Assembly (NCBI GenBank): GCA_000434015.1
Contig: HF999519.1
Location: 159,723 to 223,722, forward strand
Reading direction: 5' to 3'
DNA length: 64,000 nucleotides
From: Clostridium sp. CAG:571
GTDB taxonomy: Bacteria; Bacillota; Clostridia; TANB77; CAG-508
Shown: positions 35,821 to 44,968 of the stretch, piece after piece
Numbering within the stretch: the first letter of the stretch is position 1
Layout of the letters: the number at the start of each line of letters is the position of its first letter
The notes under the pieces: model-generated
What the model saw: the letters and a program-made list of their open reading frames with translations, nothing else
What the model was told of the DNA's origin: nothing
The model's database searches: none
Translations under genes and position numbers: made by a program

Positions 35821-37529
35821 TTATGCTTTGGATATAGGATTAACATATAATGTTTTATTATTTGTATATATTACCATTCCGAGGTTTACTTCCAGAAGGC
35901 TTTTTTACATATTTTACAAAAGTATAATCTACAGGAACGTTACTAGAAAGTTTTGCTTTAGAAAAATGAGCTGCTAAACTTGCACATTTTTCTAATACTT
36001 CTATAGGAGGAGTCTGTCCATTAGTTTTTAGAATTACATGGCTTCCGTGAATGTCTTTAGTATGAAACCAAATGTCATCTTTTTTTGCAAATTTTGTACT
36101 TAAATAATCATTTTGCTTGTTGTTCTTACCAACAAATACAGAGAAGCCATCTACTTGAAATGTTAATGGAGAGATAGAACTTGAGTATTTTTTGGTAGAG
36201 ACTTTTGTTATACTCTTATTTTTTACTTTTTTTATATTGTCAAACAATGAACTCTCTGAAATCTCACTATATATTTCATCTATATCAGATATAGTTTTTG
36301 CAGTTTCTAATTCATAAATTATACTTTCTAAGTAGTTTAATTCTTTTTGTGCTTCTTTTTTTTGAATACTTACTACTTCTAAAGCACTTTTTAATTTATT
36401 ATATTTTTTAAAATAATTTTTGGCATTGTCTGAAATAGAAAACCTAGTATTTATAGGAATTGTAATTAAGTTATTATTATCATAATAATTTTCTAATGTA
36501 ATACTTTGACTAGTTTCGTTATTAAGTCTATAAAGATTAGCAATAATCAATTCGCCATATAATTTATATAAATCCATATTTTTACATTCCTTTAATTTGG
36601 TATTGATGTTAGATAATTTTTTATTTACTTTTTTTAGTGTTAATAAAACTAGTTTAGATAAATTTGTTCTGTATTCGATAAAAATATTTTCATTTTCTTT
36701 TTTTGTATAATAATCATCAATAAAATAGTTAATTTGTAATGGTAAAGTATTTGGAGTTATAGTAATAATATAGTCATTTTCAATTTCTTTACAAGACAGA
36801 TTAGTTGTGCCAATATTGTTTAATAAACTTTTTAAATAATTATATAATTTGTAGCTGTTTTCAGAATTTATATTATTGTTAATCCCTAGAACTTCTATAG
36901 TATTTTCAATAAAGAAATAGCTTATTCCATTAAAATTAGAAGAAATTGCTTCTGCTAGATTTTTATAGTTTTTATTAATTATTGAATAAAAATCTTCAGA
37001 ATTTGTAATTTTATATAAATCTTCTTTTTCTGACGTAGGAAAAACATATTCATGTGCGGGTAAAATGTCACGGTAAGATTTAGAGTAAGTATCTAAATGT
37101 CTAAGACTATCTATAATTCTATTATTTTCATTAACAAGGATAATATTGCTGTGTTTTCCCATGAGTTCAACAATTAACTTTTTTCTTATTAAATCATTAA
37201 GTTCGTTGTAACATTCAAGTTCAAAAATAACTACTCTTTCAAGTCCAAGGTTATATATTTTTCTTATTTTGGAACCGTGTTAAATGCTTTCTAAGAAGCA
37301 TGCAAAAACCTGGTGCATTAAAAGGATTAGGCTTGTTTGCTTTAGTTAAGCAAAGTCTGTAATTTCCAGAAGAAATGCATAAATCAAGGGAGTAGTTATT
37401 ACCATTTGAATAAATTCCAAAAATAATTTCGTTTTTGTTTGGCTCAAATATTTTATTTATTTTTCCACCAAGAAGTGAGTTGTTTAGTTCACCAATAATA
37501 CTTTTTAAAGTAATTCCATCAAAAGACAT
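35821..37529 (-). CDS. rqcH: RqcH, NFACT ribosome quality-control factor (two CGGN sites)
   Basis: 568 residues from the ATG at 37529 (AAAGGAG upstream), the family length once two quadruplets are read as glycine. The NFACT-N domain starts SFDGITLKSIIGEL; then MLLRKHLT-G-SKIRKIYN at the CGGT site (37277-37274), LERVVIFELE and MGKHSNIILVN. Helix-hairpin-helix and coiled-coil regions follow, then the NFACT-R domain with DIWFHTKDIHGSHVILK and KPSGSKP-G-MVIYTNNKTLYV at the CGGA site (35881-35878). RqcH binds the 50S subunit with a stalled peptidyl-tRNA and recruits tRNA-Ala to add C-terminal alanine tails. The stop is TAA at 35823-35821; without the second quadruplet the protein would end 30 bases earlier in a wrong frame. 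Confidence 0.93.
35878..35881 (-). other. CGGA quadruplet glycine site, rqcH site 2
   Basis: After AAA CCT on the minus strand. The family has K-P-G-M-V at this point; four-base reading gives KPGMVIYTNNKTLYVNP. Confidence 0.92.
37274..37277 (-). other. CGGT quadruplet glycine site, rqcH site 1
   Basis: After CAT TTA ACA on the minus strand. The family has R-K-H-L-x-G-x-K/R-I; four-base reading gives RKHLTGSKIRKIYNLGLER. Confidence 0.92.
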
Positions 37530-37645
37530 AAAAAAATCTCCTTTTATTAATTTTATAAAATAATACATAAAAAATTAAATAATAACATATTTTTTTAGAT
37601 TATAGTATAAATACAAGAATTTATCAATATTTCAGCAAATTTCTA

Positions 37646-37675
37646 TTGACATTAAAAAGATTACTAGATTATAAT
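37646..37675 (+). promoter_or_regulatory. Promoter of the sigma-factor gene
   Basis: TTGACA, 18 bp, TATAAT, about 50 bp before the ATG at 37724. Confidence 0.75.
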
Positions 37676-37723
37676 ACATACGAGAATAAAAAGCATATCA
37701 TCAGAAGGGAGAACATAAAAACT

Positions 37724-38374
37724 ATGAAAGATAGTAGAAATGTGTGGAATTCTACAAATGTAAATTACGATAATATAGCAGATGAAGATTTAATTAGAAT
37801 TATTAAATCTGGTGATAAGCAAGCACTTAATTATTTAATAGACAAATATAAAGAATTAGTTAATATAAAAGTTAGCAAGTATTTTATGATAGGAGCAGAA
37901 AAAGAAGATATTATACAAGAAGGATTAATTGGCTTATTTAAAGCTATAAAAAGTTACGACTTAGACAAACAAAATTCTTTTAAAACTTTTGCTAATCTAT
38001 GTATAGAAAGACAACTTATTACAGCAATAAAAACTTCTAATAGACAAAAGCATTCTCCACTAAATTTTTATTTGTCTTTAAATGTATCAGCTTATGATAA
38101 TGACGAAACAGATAGTTCTCTAATAGACATTTTTAATTCGAACTTAATAGAAGATCCATTAGATACTATTACTAAAAAAGAATATTATGAAACAGTGGAA
38201 AATACTATAGATAAACATTTAAGTGACTTCGAAAAACAAGTTCTTAGTAAATATATAAACGGAAAATCATATGTAACAATTGCTCAAGAGTTAAATACAC
38301 CTGTTAAATCTATAGATAATGCTATACAAAGAATAAGAAAAAAAGCAATAAAAAATATAAACAATGATGAATAA
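37724..38374 (+). CDS. SigH-like RNA polymerase sigma factor
   Basis: 216 residues from the ATG at 37724 (GAAGGGAG upstream); an earlier in-frame start would lie on the promoter. Region 2 shows LIDKYKELV, EKEDIIQEGLIGLFKAIKSYD and SFKTFANLCIERQLITAIKT. Region 4 has LSDFEKQVLSKYINGKSYVTIAQEL with a helix-turn-helix and IDNAIQRIRKK. Size and motifs match SigH (the early sporulation and stationary-phase factor of Firmicutes). Which regulon it serves here is not known. tRNA-Thr and the L,D-transpeptidase follow. Confidence 0.85.
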   Translation: MKDSRNVWNSTNVNYDNIADEDLIRIIKSGDKQALNYLIDKYKELVNIKVSKYFMIGAEKEDIIQEGLIGLFKAIKSYDLDKQNSFKTFANLCIERQLITAIKTSNRQKHSPLNFYLSLNVSAYDNDETDSSLIDIFNSNLIEDPLDTITKKEYYETVENTIDKHLSDFEKQVLSKYINGKSYVTIAQELNTPVKSIDNAIQRIRKKAIKNINNDE

Positions 38375-38425
38375 GAAATTTAATATAAATATATAAATTG
38401 TATTTGAATCTTATTCTTTTAATTT

Positions 38426-38501
38426 GCTTCTATAGCTCAGGAGGTAGAGCACTACCTTGGTAAGGTAGAGGTCACCGGTTCAAATCCGGTTGGAAGCTCC
38501 A
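38426..38501 (+). tRNA. tRNA-Thr(GGU)
   Basis: 76 nt with encoded CCA. Anticodon stem CTACC/GGTAG, loop TTGGTAA, anticodon GGT (reads ACC and ACU). All stems are paired. The ACCGG/CCGGT T arm contains CGG only as structure. Confidence 0.96.
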
Positions 38502-38528
38502 AACTAATTTCACTTAGGAGGAATAAAT

Positions 38529-39356
38529 TTGAATAAAATATTTAAAAATACTAATTTGATGATATTTTTGTTGGTTGCTATTGTTATTGTAACCAATATT
38601 ATTATTATATATACATGTACATATACTTTTTCAAGTAAAGAAAGAACTGTGCAAGAAGTAACTGTTAAAGATATTAGTCAAAAATCTCCAATAGTTGTAG
38701 AAGCCTTGGAAGAAAACGAAGAAAATTTAGAAGAAATTTATCCAACAGGAACTACAAAATATTACATAAAAGTAAATTGCAAAAGCCAAACTGTTAATGT
38801 ATATGAAAAAGATGAAAATAATAAATATTCAAAACCTGTTAAGGTTATGTTATGTTCTACAGGAGTTGAAACACCCAAAACAGGAGTTTATAAGATAACA
38901 AGTTTTAAACAAGAATGGTTAGGTCTTCAAGGAAATGTTTATGGACAATATTGTACTCAAATTGTAGGAAATATATTGTTTCATTCAGTTCCATATATAG
39001 AAAAAAATAATCCATCAAGTTTGGAATATTGGGAATATGATAAACTTGGAGAAGAAGCATCTCTAGGTTGCATTAGATTAACAGTAGAAAGTGCAAAGTG
39101 GATTTTTGATAATTGTGAAACTGGTACACAAGTTGAATTTTATTCATCAGAAGATCCAGGACCATTGGGAAAACCAGAAACGCAAAAAATATCAGACTAT
39201 TCAGAAGAATTGAAAAATTGGGATCCAACAGATGAAAAACAAGAAAATCCATGGATTATTTATAAGAAAAAAGTAAAAGAACAAGAAGAATTAAGAAAAA
39301 AACGTTATGATGCGGCAATACAAGCAACTATAAATGTTAGTAAGTTTAATAGATAA
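38529..39356 (+). CDS. L,D-transpeptidase (YkuD domain)
   Basis: 275 residues, TTG start after TTAGGAGG. An N-terminal membrane segment (about 10-30) and a linker lead to a YkuD domain (about 75-200): YYIKVNCKSQTVNVYEKDEN, a histidine in ILFHSVPY and the catalytic SLGCIRLT. It forms 3-3 cross-links in peptidoglycan or attaches proteins to it, outside the membrane. The C-terminus is a charged helical tail (KVKEQEELRKKRYDAAIQA), unusual for the family and of unknown role. It lies just after tRNA-Thr and may be read with it. Confidence 0.88.
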   Translation: MNKIFKNTNLMIFLLVAIVIVTNIIIIYTCTYTFSSKERTVQEVTVKDISQKSPIVVEALEENEENLEEIYPTGTTKYYIKVNCKSQTVNVYEKDENNKYSKPVKVMLCSTGVETPKTGVYKITSFKQEWLGLQGNVYGQYCTQIVGNILFHSVPYIEKNNPSSLEYWEYDKLGEEASLGCIRLTVESAKWIFDNCETGTQVEFYSSEDPGPLGKPETQKISDYSEELKNWDPTDEKQENPWIIYKKKVKEQEELRKKRYDAAIQATINVSKFNR

Positions 39357-39378
39357 ATAAAAGAAAGAAGGAAGAAAA

Positions 39379-40470
39379 ATGAAAATTGGTATAGTAGGAC
39401 TTCCTAATGTTGGAAAGAGTACTTTATTTAATGCAATTACTAATGCAGGAGCAGAATGTGCAAATTATCCATTTTGTACAATAGAACCAAATGTTGGGGT
39501 TGTTCCTGTACCAGATGAAAGATTGGATGAATTAGCTAAAATGTATAATCCAGAAAAAGTAACACATGCAATTATAGAATTTGTTGATATTGCAGGGTTA
39601 GTAAAAGGTGCAAGTAAAGGTGAAGGTTTAGGAAATAAATTTTTATCACATATAAGAGAAGTTGATAGTATAGTTCAAGTTGTAAGATGCTTTGAAGATC
39701 CAAACATTGTTCATGTTGATGGAAGTGTGAACCCATTAAGAGATATTGAAACTATAAATTTGGAATTAATATTTGCAGATATAGAAACAGTTGATAAAAG
39801 ATTAGATAGAGCCAAAAAGATGCTAAAAGCAGACAAAAAATATCAAGCAGAGATTGATGTATTAGAAAAAATAAAGAAAGTACTAGAAGAAGGAAAATCT
39901 GCAAGAACAATAGAACTTTCAGATGAAGAGAAAGATCTTATAAAAGAAACATATTTGCTAACAATGAAGCCTATTTTATATATTGCAAACATTTCAGAAT
40001 CAGATATAGAAAATCCAAAAAGCAATGAATTAGTAAAACAAGTAGAAGAATATGCTAAAGCTGAAAAAGCACAAGTCATACCATTATGTATAAAAATTGA
40101 AGAAGAACTTGCAAGTCTAGATGGAGAAGATAAAAAAGAAATGCTAGAAGCTATTGGATTAAAAGAGTCTGGACTTGATAGAGTTATAAAAGCAAGTTAT
40201 GATTTACTTGGACTTATGTCTTTTTTAACAGCAGGAGAACCAGAAGTTAGAGCATGGACTATAAAAAAAGGTACTAAGGCACCAGAAGCTGCAGGAAAAA
40301 TTCATTCAGATATTGAAAGAGGTTTTATACGTGCTGAGATAGTATCATTTGATGATTTAATTAAAGAAGGTTCGATGGTAGCTGCAAAAGAAAAAGGATT
40401 AGTTAGATCTGAAGGTAAAGAATATATAATGAAAGATGGAGATATTGTATTATTTCGTTTTAATGTGTGA
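39379..40470 (+). CDS. ychF: Ribosome-associated ATPase YchF (OLA1 family)
   Basis: 363 residues, full family length. GTPase-fold motifs: GLPNVGKSTLFNAITNA (P-loop), DIAGLVKGASKGEGLG (G3), and IANISESD in place of the usual NKxD, which explains the ATP preference. A coiled-coil insertion and a C-terminal TGS domain (FLTAGEPEVRAWTIKKGTK, then IHSDIERGFIRAEIVS) follow. It binds ribosomes and takes part in stress responses. AGAAGGAAG precedes the ATG. Confidence 0.96.
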   Translation: MKIGIVGLPNVGKSTLFNAITNAGAECANYPFCTIEPNVGVVPVPDERLDELAKMYNPEKVTHAIIEFVDIAGLVKGASKGEGLGNKFLSHIREVDSIVQVVRCFEDPNIVHVDGSVNPLRDIETINLELIFADIETVDKRLDRAKKMLKADKKYQAEIDVLEKIKKVLEEGKSARTIELSDEEKDLIKETYLLTMKPILYIANISESDIENPKSNELVKQVEEYAKAEKAQVIPLCIKIEEELASLDGEDKKEMLEAIGLKESGLDRVIKASYDLLGLMSFLTAGEPEVRAWTIKKGTKAPEAAGKIHSDIERGFIRAEIVSFDDLIKEGSMVAAKEKGLVRSEGKEYIMKDGDIVLFRFNV

Positions 40471-40487
40471 TTTTTTTGAAAAAAATG

Positions 40488-40516
40488 TTGACTATATAAA
40501 AAATTAAGTATAAAAT
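40488..40516 (+). promoter_or_regulatory. Promoter of the LPKTG protein gene
   Basis: TTGACT, 17 bp, TAAAAT, with a leader of about 95 bp before the start codon. Confidence 0.65.
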
Positions 40517-40616
40517 GTAATAGAAAGTAAAAAAGTTGTTTATATTTTTTTGAATATTAAAACAAAAAAATATAGATAATAATAGTAATATCAAAAGAAA
40601 AAAGGAGAAAAGAGTT

Positions 40617-40976
40617 ATGAAAAAAGTTAGTAAAATTTTAAGTGTGATGTTAATGGTTAGTTTAATGTTTGTTCTTTTACATTCTACAGTATTGGCTACA
40701 GAAGACAATTATCAAGATATTTTGGATGTATTAAATGGTGATACAAACAATACAACAAATACAGCTGCAAATAATGCAACAAATAATACAGCAGCTAATA
40801 CAACAAACAATACTGTAAATAATATAGTTGAAAATACAAATACAAATGCTTCAACAAACGAAACATTACCTAAAACAGGTGTAACAGAAGATTATGCAAT
40901 AATAGCTTTTGCAGTAGTATGCGGAATTTCAGCAATATATGCTTATAAAAAAGTAAAAAAATATAATGTTAAATAA
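40617..40976 (+). CDS. LPXTG-type wall-anchored protein, Asn/Thr-rich
   Basis: 119 residues: a signal peptide (about 1-27, VLATE), a short acidic segment, an Asn/Thr/Ala-rich low-complexity spacer (about 42-80), then a sorting signal LPKTG, a hydrophobic helix and a basic tail (YKKVKKYNVK). It is a sortase substrate with almost no folded domain. The sortase encoded convergently at 41031-41669 is the obvious candidate enzyme. Confidence 0.8.
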   Translation: MKKVSKILSVMLMVSLMFVLLHSTVLATEDNYQDILDVLNGDTNNTTNTAANNATNNTAANTTNNTVNNIVENTNTNASTNETLPKTGVTEDYAIIAFAVVCGISAIYAYKKVKKYNVK

Positions 40977-40996
40977 TATTAAAATAAAAAAATGTT

Positions 40997-41044
40997 GTGC
41001 TATAAATATTCTAGTATAAGTCTAGTATATTTATAGCACTTTTG
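40997..41044. terminator. Bidirectional terminator
   Basis: GTGCTATAAATAT pairs with ATATTTATAGCAC, with an inner CTAG pairing. It serves the convergent LPKTG and sortase genes and overlaps the sortase stop. Confidence 0.75.
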
Positions 41045-41669
41045 CTTTTATTTGTAGTCTTTTTCCAGATATGTTGTTACAAGTAATTAATGTTACAATT
41101 ATATTTCCATTTGTTTCTTGAGATGTACAAGATAAATCTGTCGACAATATTTCTCGTTTTTCATAAATAATATAATCCAGTTTTTTCCCAGACAAGTCAT
41201 ATATACTAATTTTATCGTTTAAAGATAATTCTTTTAATCTTCCAAAAAAACGTTTATCTGCATAATTGTGACCAGCAATACATAAATTTCCTACATTGTT
41301 AGGAAGTGGACCTGCAAATCTACAAGGAGAAATTTCAAGAAGTTCTTTACTTTGAGTAGATAAAATCGGATAGTTTAGTTTTATTTTTTCTATTTCTATA
41401 ATGCCGATTACAAAAGAGTTATTATTTACTTTAGAGATAACGTCATTTTGATAATTAGCATATAAAGAATTACTGAAGGAATCTAATAATTCTTTTGAAA
41501 TTTCTTCGTTTTTAGACTTGCTATATGTTAAAGTAGAAAAAACAGTTGTTAGAATGATAAATAGGATAGCTGAAATATAAAATTGCAACTTAAATCTAAT
41601 TCTTTTTTTTCGTGATTTATAAATATATTTTTTAGTTATTAATATTTGATTCATATCTTTAATAATCAA
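41031..41669 (-). CDS. Sortase (cysteine transpeptidase)
   Basis: 212 residues at most; the N-terminus is uncertain because no good ribosome binding site precedes the first ATG. A basic stretch and membrane helix (about 28-48) are followed by the sortase barrel: IEIEKIKLNYPIL, CIAGHNYAD (catalytic His), VTLITCNN (catalytic Cys) and KRLQIKAKVL (catalytic Arg). It cleaves sorting signals such as LPKTG and joins them to the wall. The class (D-like from the short length and single helix) is inferred. It faces the LPKTG gene. Confidence 0.88.
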   Translation of the reverse strand: MIIKDMNQILITKKYIYKSRKKRIRFKLQFYISAILFIILTTVFSTLTYSKSKNEEISKELLDSFSNSLYANYQNDVISKVNNNSFVIGIIEIEKIKLNYPILSTQSKELLEISPCRFAGPLPNNVGNLCIAGHNYADKRFFGRLKELSLNDKISIYDLSGKKLDYIIYEKREILSTDLSCTSQETNGNIIVTLITCNNISGKRLQIKAKVL

Positions 41670-41974
41670 TCAAAAGTATAAAATAATAGATTGAATCCTT
41701 TCTTAAATAAAATAGTTGTTTATAATATTTTTTGCATAAAAAATAAAATTATTAAGGGAATAATTGAGATTTTAAATTTAAAATCATAAAAAGTGAAATA
41801 AAAAATAAAATTGAAAATATTATAAAATTTCTGATTTATAGTACTTTTTATTTATATATTTTTTATATAACAAATTTGATAAAAAATTATAAAAATTTTC
41901 AAAAAATACTGCAAAAATCTTTTATTATATGGTACAATAGCAAAGTATAAAAATATAAAGGAGAGAAAATAATT
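41670..41974. other. AT-rich intergenic region before pyrH
   Basis: About 300 bp of A/T sequence. The only recognisable signals are TACAAT at about 41933 (possible -10 for pyrH) and AGGAGAG before the start codon. Confidence 0.4.
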
Positions 41975-42682
41975 ATGTCTGATATTAAATATAAGAGAGT
42001 TTTATTAAAATTAAGTGGAGAAGCTTTGGCAGGAGAAGAAAAACATGGAATTTCACCAGAAGTATTAGGAAAAATTTGTGAACAAATAAAAAACATGTTA
42101 GATTTAGGAGTTCAAGTAGCAGTAGTTGTTGGTGCAGGAAATTTCTGGCGTGGAAGATATGGAAAAGAAATGGAAAGAACAACATCAGATTATATGGGAA
42201 TGATTGCAACAACAATGAATGCATTAGCACTTCAAGATGCATTAGAAGCTAGAGGAATGTATACTAGAGTACAAACAGCAATAGAAATGAGAGAAGTTGC
42301 AGAACCATATATAAAAAGAAAAGCTACTAAGCATTTAGAAAAAGGAAGAGTTGTAATTTTTGCATGCGGTTCTGGTAATCCATTTTTTACAACAGATACA
42401 GCAGCAGCATTAAGAGCAGCAGAAATTGAAGCAGAAGTAATATTAGTTGCAAAAACAATTGATGGTGTTTATTCAGCAGACCCAAAACAAGATCCAAATG
42501 CTATAAAATATGACGAAATAACTTATCTAGACATATTAAATAAAGATTTAAAGGTAATGGATTCTACAGCAATATCTTTATGTAAAGACAACAATATACC
42601 TCTTATAGTATTTGCAATGGATAATCCAAGCAATATAATAAAAGCTGTAAAAGGTGAGAAAATAGGAACATTAGTTAAATAA
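41975..42682 (+). CDS. pyrH: UMP kinase
   Basis: 235 residues. The amino-acid kinase fold starts YKRVLLKLSGEALAGEEKHG; VVVGAGNFWRGR and DYMGMIATTMNALALQDALE are typical PyrH blocks, and VFACGSGNPFFTTDTAAALRA binds nucleotide. It converts UMP to UDP in pyrimidine synthesis. It is the first gene of the conserved pyrH-frr-ispA-uppS-cdsA-rseP-polC run. TGC GGT in the nucleotide site is a normal triplet pair, with CGG out of frame. Confidence 0.98.
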   Translation: MSDIKYKRVLLKLSGEALAGEEKHGISPEVLGKICEQIKNMLDLGVQVAVVVGAGNFWRGRYGKEMERTTSDYMGMIATTMNALALQDALEARGMYTRVQTAIEMREVAEPYIKRKATKHLEKGRVVIFACGSGNPFFTTDTAAALRAAEIEAEVILVAKTIDGVYSADPKQDPNAIKYDEITYLDILNKDLKVMDSTAISLCKDNNIPLIVFAMDNPSNIIKAVKGEKIGTLVK

Positions 42683-42716
42683 TATAAAAAATTAAAATGA
42701 AAAGGAGAAATTTATT

Positions 42717-43265
42717 ATGGATTATACAAGTTTAGAAGAAAAAATGAAAAAATCAGTTAGTGTTTATGAAGAAAATTTAGCAGAAGTAAGAGCTGGTCGT
42801 GCAAATCCAAGTATATTAAATAAAATAAAAGTAGATTATTATGGAGTGCCTACACCAATAAATCAAGTAGCTGGAATTTCTGTTCCAGAAGCAAGATTAA
42901 TTGTAATTCAACCATGGGATTTAGGAATTTTAAAAGAAATAGAAAAAGAAATATTAAAATCAGATATTGGAATTAATCCAAATAATGATGGAAAAGTAAT
43001 AAGATTAAATTTTCCAGAGTTAAACGAAGAAAGAAGAAAAGAATTAGTAAAAGAAGTTAAAAAAATGGCAGAAGAAGCTAAAATAGCTGTTAGAGCTATT
43101 CGTAGAGATGCTATAGAAAATTATAGAAAAATGCAAAAAGATAGTGAAATAACAGAAGATGAATTAAAAACAGCAGAAGAAGATGTTCAAAAAATAACAG
43201 ATAAAAATGTAAATGAAATTGATAAAATTCTTGAAAATAAAGAAACAGAAATAATGAGTATATAA
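42717..43265 (+). CDS. frr: Ribosome recycling factor
   Basis: 182 residues, the exact family size. EVRAGRANPSILNKIKVDYYG, PINQVAGISVPEARLIVIQP and GKVIRLNFPELNEERRKELV are the RRF signatures. With EF-G it splits post-termination ribosomes. It is 34 nt after pyrH with AAAGGAG. Confidence 0.98.
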   Translation: MDYTSLEEKMKKSVSVYEENLAEVRAGRANPSILNKIKVDYYGVPTPINQVAGISVPEARLIVIQPWDLGILKEIEKEILKSDIGINPNNDGKVIRLNFPELNEERRKELVKEVKKMAEEAKIAVRAIRRDAIENYRKMQKDSEITEDELKTAEEDVQKITDKNVNEIDKILENKETEIMSI

Positions 43266-43339
43266 GAAGAAAGGAAATAATAAATAAAAATAATATTTTT
43301 TGATATTTAATATTTATTATTTGAGAAAGAAATATAGTT

Positions 43340-44230
43340 ATGGAATTAAAAAATATGCTAACAGAAGATGCTAATATTATAAATAATAGTTTTGAAAAAT
43401 ATTTTAAAAGTGAAGATTGTCCAGAAGGAATATTAAATAAATCTACAAAATATAGTTTAACAGCAGGTGGAAAAAGATTAAGACCAATATTAATATTAGA
43501 AACTTATAAGTTATTTAATGATAACATAGAAGAATGTTTACCATTTGCAGTTTCTATGGAAATGATTCATACATTTTCTCTTATTCATGATGATTTGCCA
43601 GGAATTGATAATGACGATTATAGAAGGGGAAAATTAACAAATCATAAAAAATTTAATGAGGCAACAGCAATATTAGCAGGAGATTCTTTATTAAATAATG
43701 CATATACAATAATGATTAATGATATTATTAATTGTAAAGATGAAGAAACTAAAAAAAGAAAGCTTACTGCAATGAAAGAAATTTCAATTGGAGTAGATAG
43801 AATGATTGCTGGTGAATATGTAGATACAGAATATGAAGGAAAAGAGATATCTAATAAATATTTAGAATATATGCATCAAAATAAGACAGGAGCACTAATA
43901 AAGTCTTCTGTTAGAGTAGGAGCAATTATCGCAGGAGCATCTGAAAAAGATATTAATGAATTATCAGTATATGCTGAAAAAATAGGTTTAGCTTTCCAAA
44001 TAAGAGATGATATATTGTCTGAAATTGGTGACGAAAAAATTTTAGGAAAACCAGTAGGAAATGATAAAGAAAGAGGAAAGTGTACATATGTTAGCAAATA
44101 TGGATTAAAAGAAGCCGAAAAAATGCTTGAGAACATAACAAAAGAAGCAATAAATATTATAGATAATTATAAAACAGAAGATGAATTTTTAAAAGAATTA
44201 GCATTATATATCGCAAATAGAAATAAATAA
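43340..44230 (+). CDS. ispA: Polyprenyl (farnesyl) diphosphate synthase
   Basis: 296 residues. The first Asp-rich motif is HDDLPGIDNDDYRRGK and the second is QIRDDILSEIGDEKILGKP. TAGGKRLRPILILETY binds the substrate. It makes farnesyl or geranylgeranyl diphosphate, the primer used by UppS encoded next. The RBS is weak (GAGAAAG), and 75 nt separate it from frr. Confidence 0.93.
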   Translation: MELKNMLTEDANIINNSFEKYFKSEDCPEGILNKSTKYSLTAGGKRLRPILILETYKLFNDNIEECLPFAVSMEMIHTFSLIHDDLPGIDNDDYRRGKLTNHKKFNEATAILAGDSLLNNAYTIMINDIINCKDEETKKRKLTAMKEISIGVDRMIAGEYVDTEYEGKEISNKYLEYMHQNKTGALIKSSVRVGAIIAGASEKDINELSVYAEKIGLAFQIRDDILSEIGDEKILGKPVGNDKERGKCTYVSKYGLKEAEKMLENITKEAINIIDNYKTEDEFLKELALYIANRNK

Positions 44231-44242
44231 AAGGAGAAAAGT

Positions 44243-44965
44243 ATGAATAATATAAGTTCCGAACAAAATAATTATCCAGCACATATTGCAATTATTATGG
44301 ATGGAAATAGAAGATGGGCAAGACAAAAAAATTTAGATATTAGAGAAGGACATAAAAAGGGTGCAGAAACTTTAGAGAAAATAGCAAAATATTGTAATAA
44401 AATAGGAATAAAATATTTAACAGTATATGCGTTTTCTACAGAAAACTGGAAAAGAAGCAGTGAAGAAGTAGGAGCTTTAATGATTCTATTACAAAATTAT
44501 TTAAATGATTTTTCAAAAAGAGCTAATACAGAAAATATTAAGATAAAAGTATTAGGAGATATATCAGTTCTTTCAAAAGGAATGCAAAATAGTATAAACA
44601 AAGCAATAGAAAGAACAAAAGAAAATACAGGTCTAACTTTAAATATTGCTTTTAATTATGGAGGAAGAGCTGAAATAACATATGCTCTAAAACAAATAGC
44701 TGAAAAAATAAAAAACAATGAATTAAGTATAGATGATATAAGTGAAGATTTAATATCAAATCATTTATATACGAAAGGACAGCCAGATCCTGATTTATTA
44801 ATAAGAACTAGTGGTGAGTTAAGAACAAGTAACTTTTTACCTTGGCAAATAGCATATACAGAGTTCTATTTTGATAACAAATATTGGCCTGATTTTTCTG
44901 AAGAAGATTTGCTAAAAGCAATAGAAATATATGAAGGTAGAAATAGAAAATTTGGAGGAAAATAA
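44243..44965 (+). CDS. uppS: Undecaprenyl diphosphate synthase
   Basis: 240 residues. AIIMDGNRRWARQ holds the catalytic Asp, GHKKGAETLEKIAKYC and YAFSTENWKRS follow, and PDLLIRTSGELRTSNFLPWQ with AYTEFYF completes the cis-prenyltransferase set. It makes the C55 lipid carrier for wall synthesis. 12 nt after ispA, with AAGGAG. Confidence 0.97.
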   Translation: MNNISSEQNNYPAHIAIIMDGNRRWARQKNLDIREGHKKGAETLEKIAKYCNKIGIKYLTVYAFSTENWKRSSEEVGALMILLQNYLNDFSKRANTENIKIKVLGDISVLSKGMQNSINKAIERTKENTGLTLNIAFNYGGRAEITYALKQIAEKIKNNELSIDDISEDLISNHLYTKGQPDPDLLIRTSGELRTSNFLPWQIAYTEFYFDNKYWPDFSEEDLLKAIEIYEGRNRKFGGK

Positions 44966-44968
44966 TAA

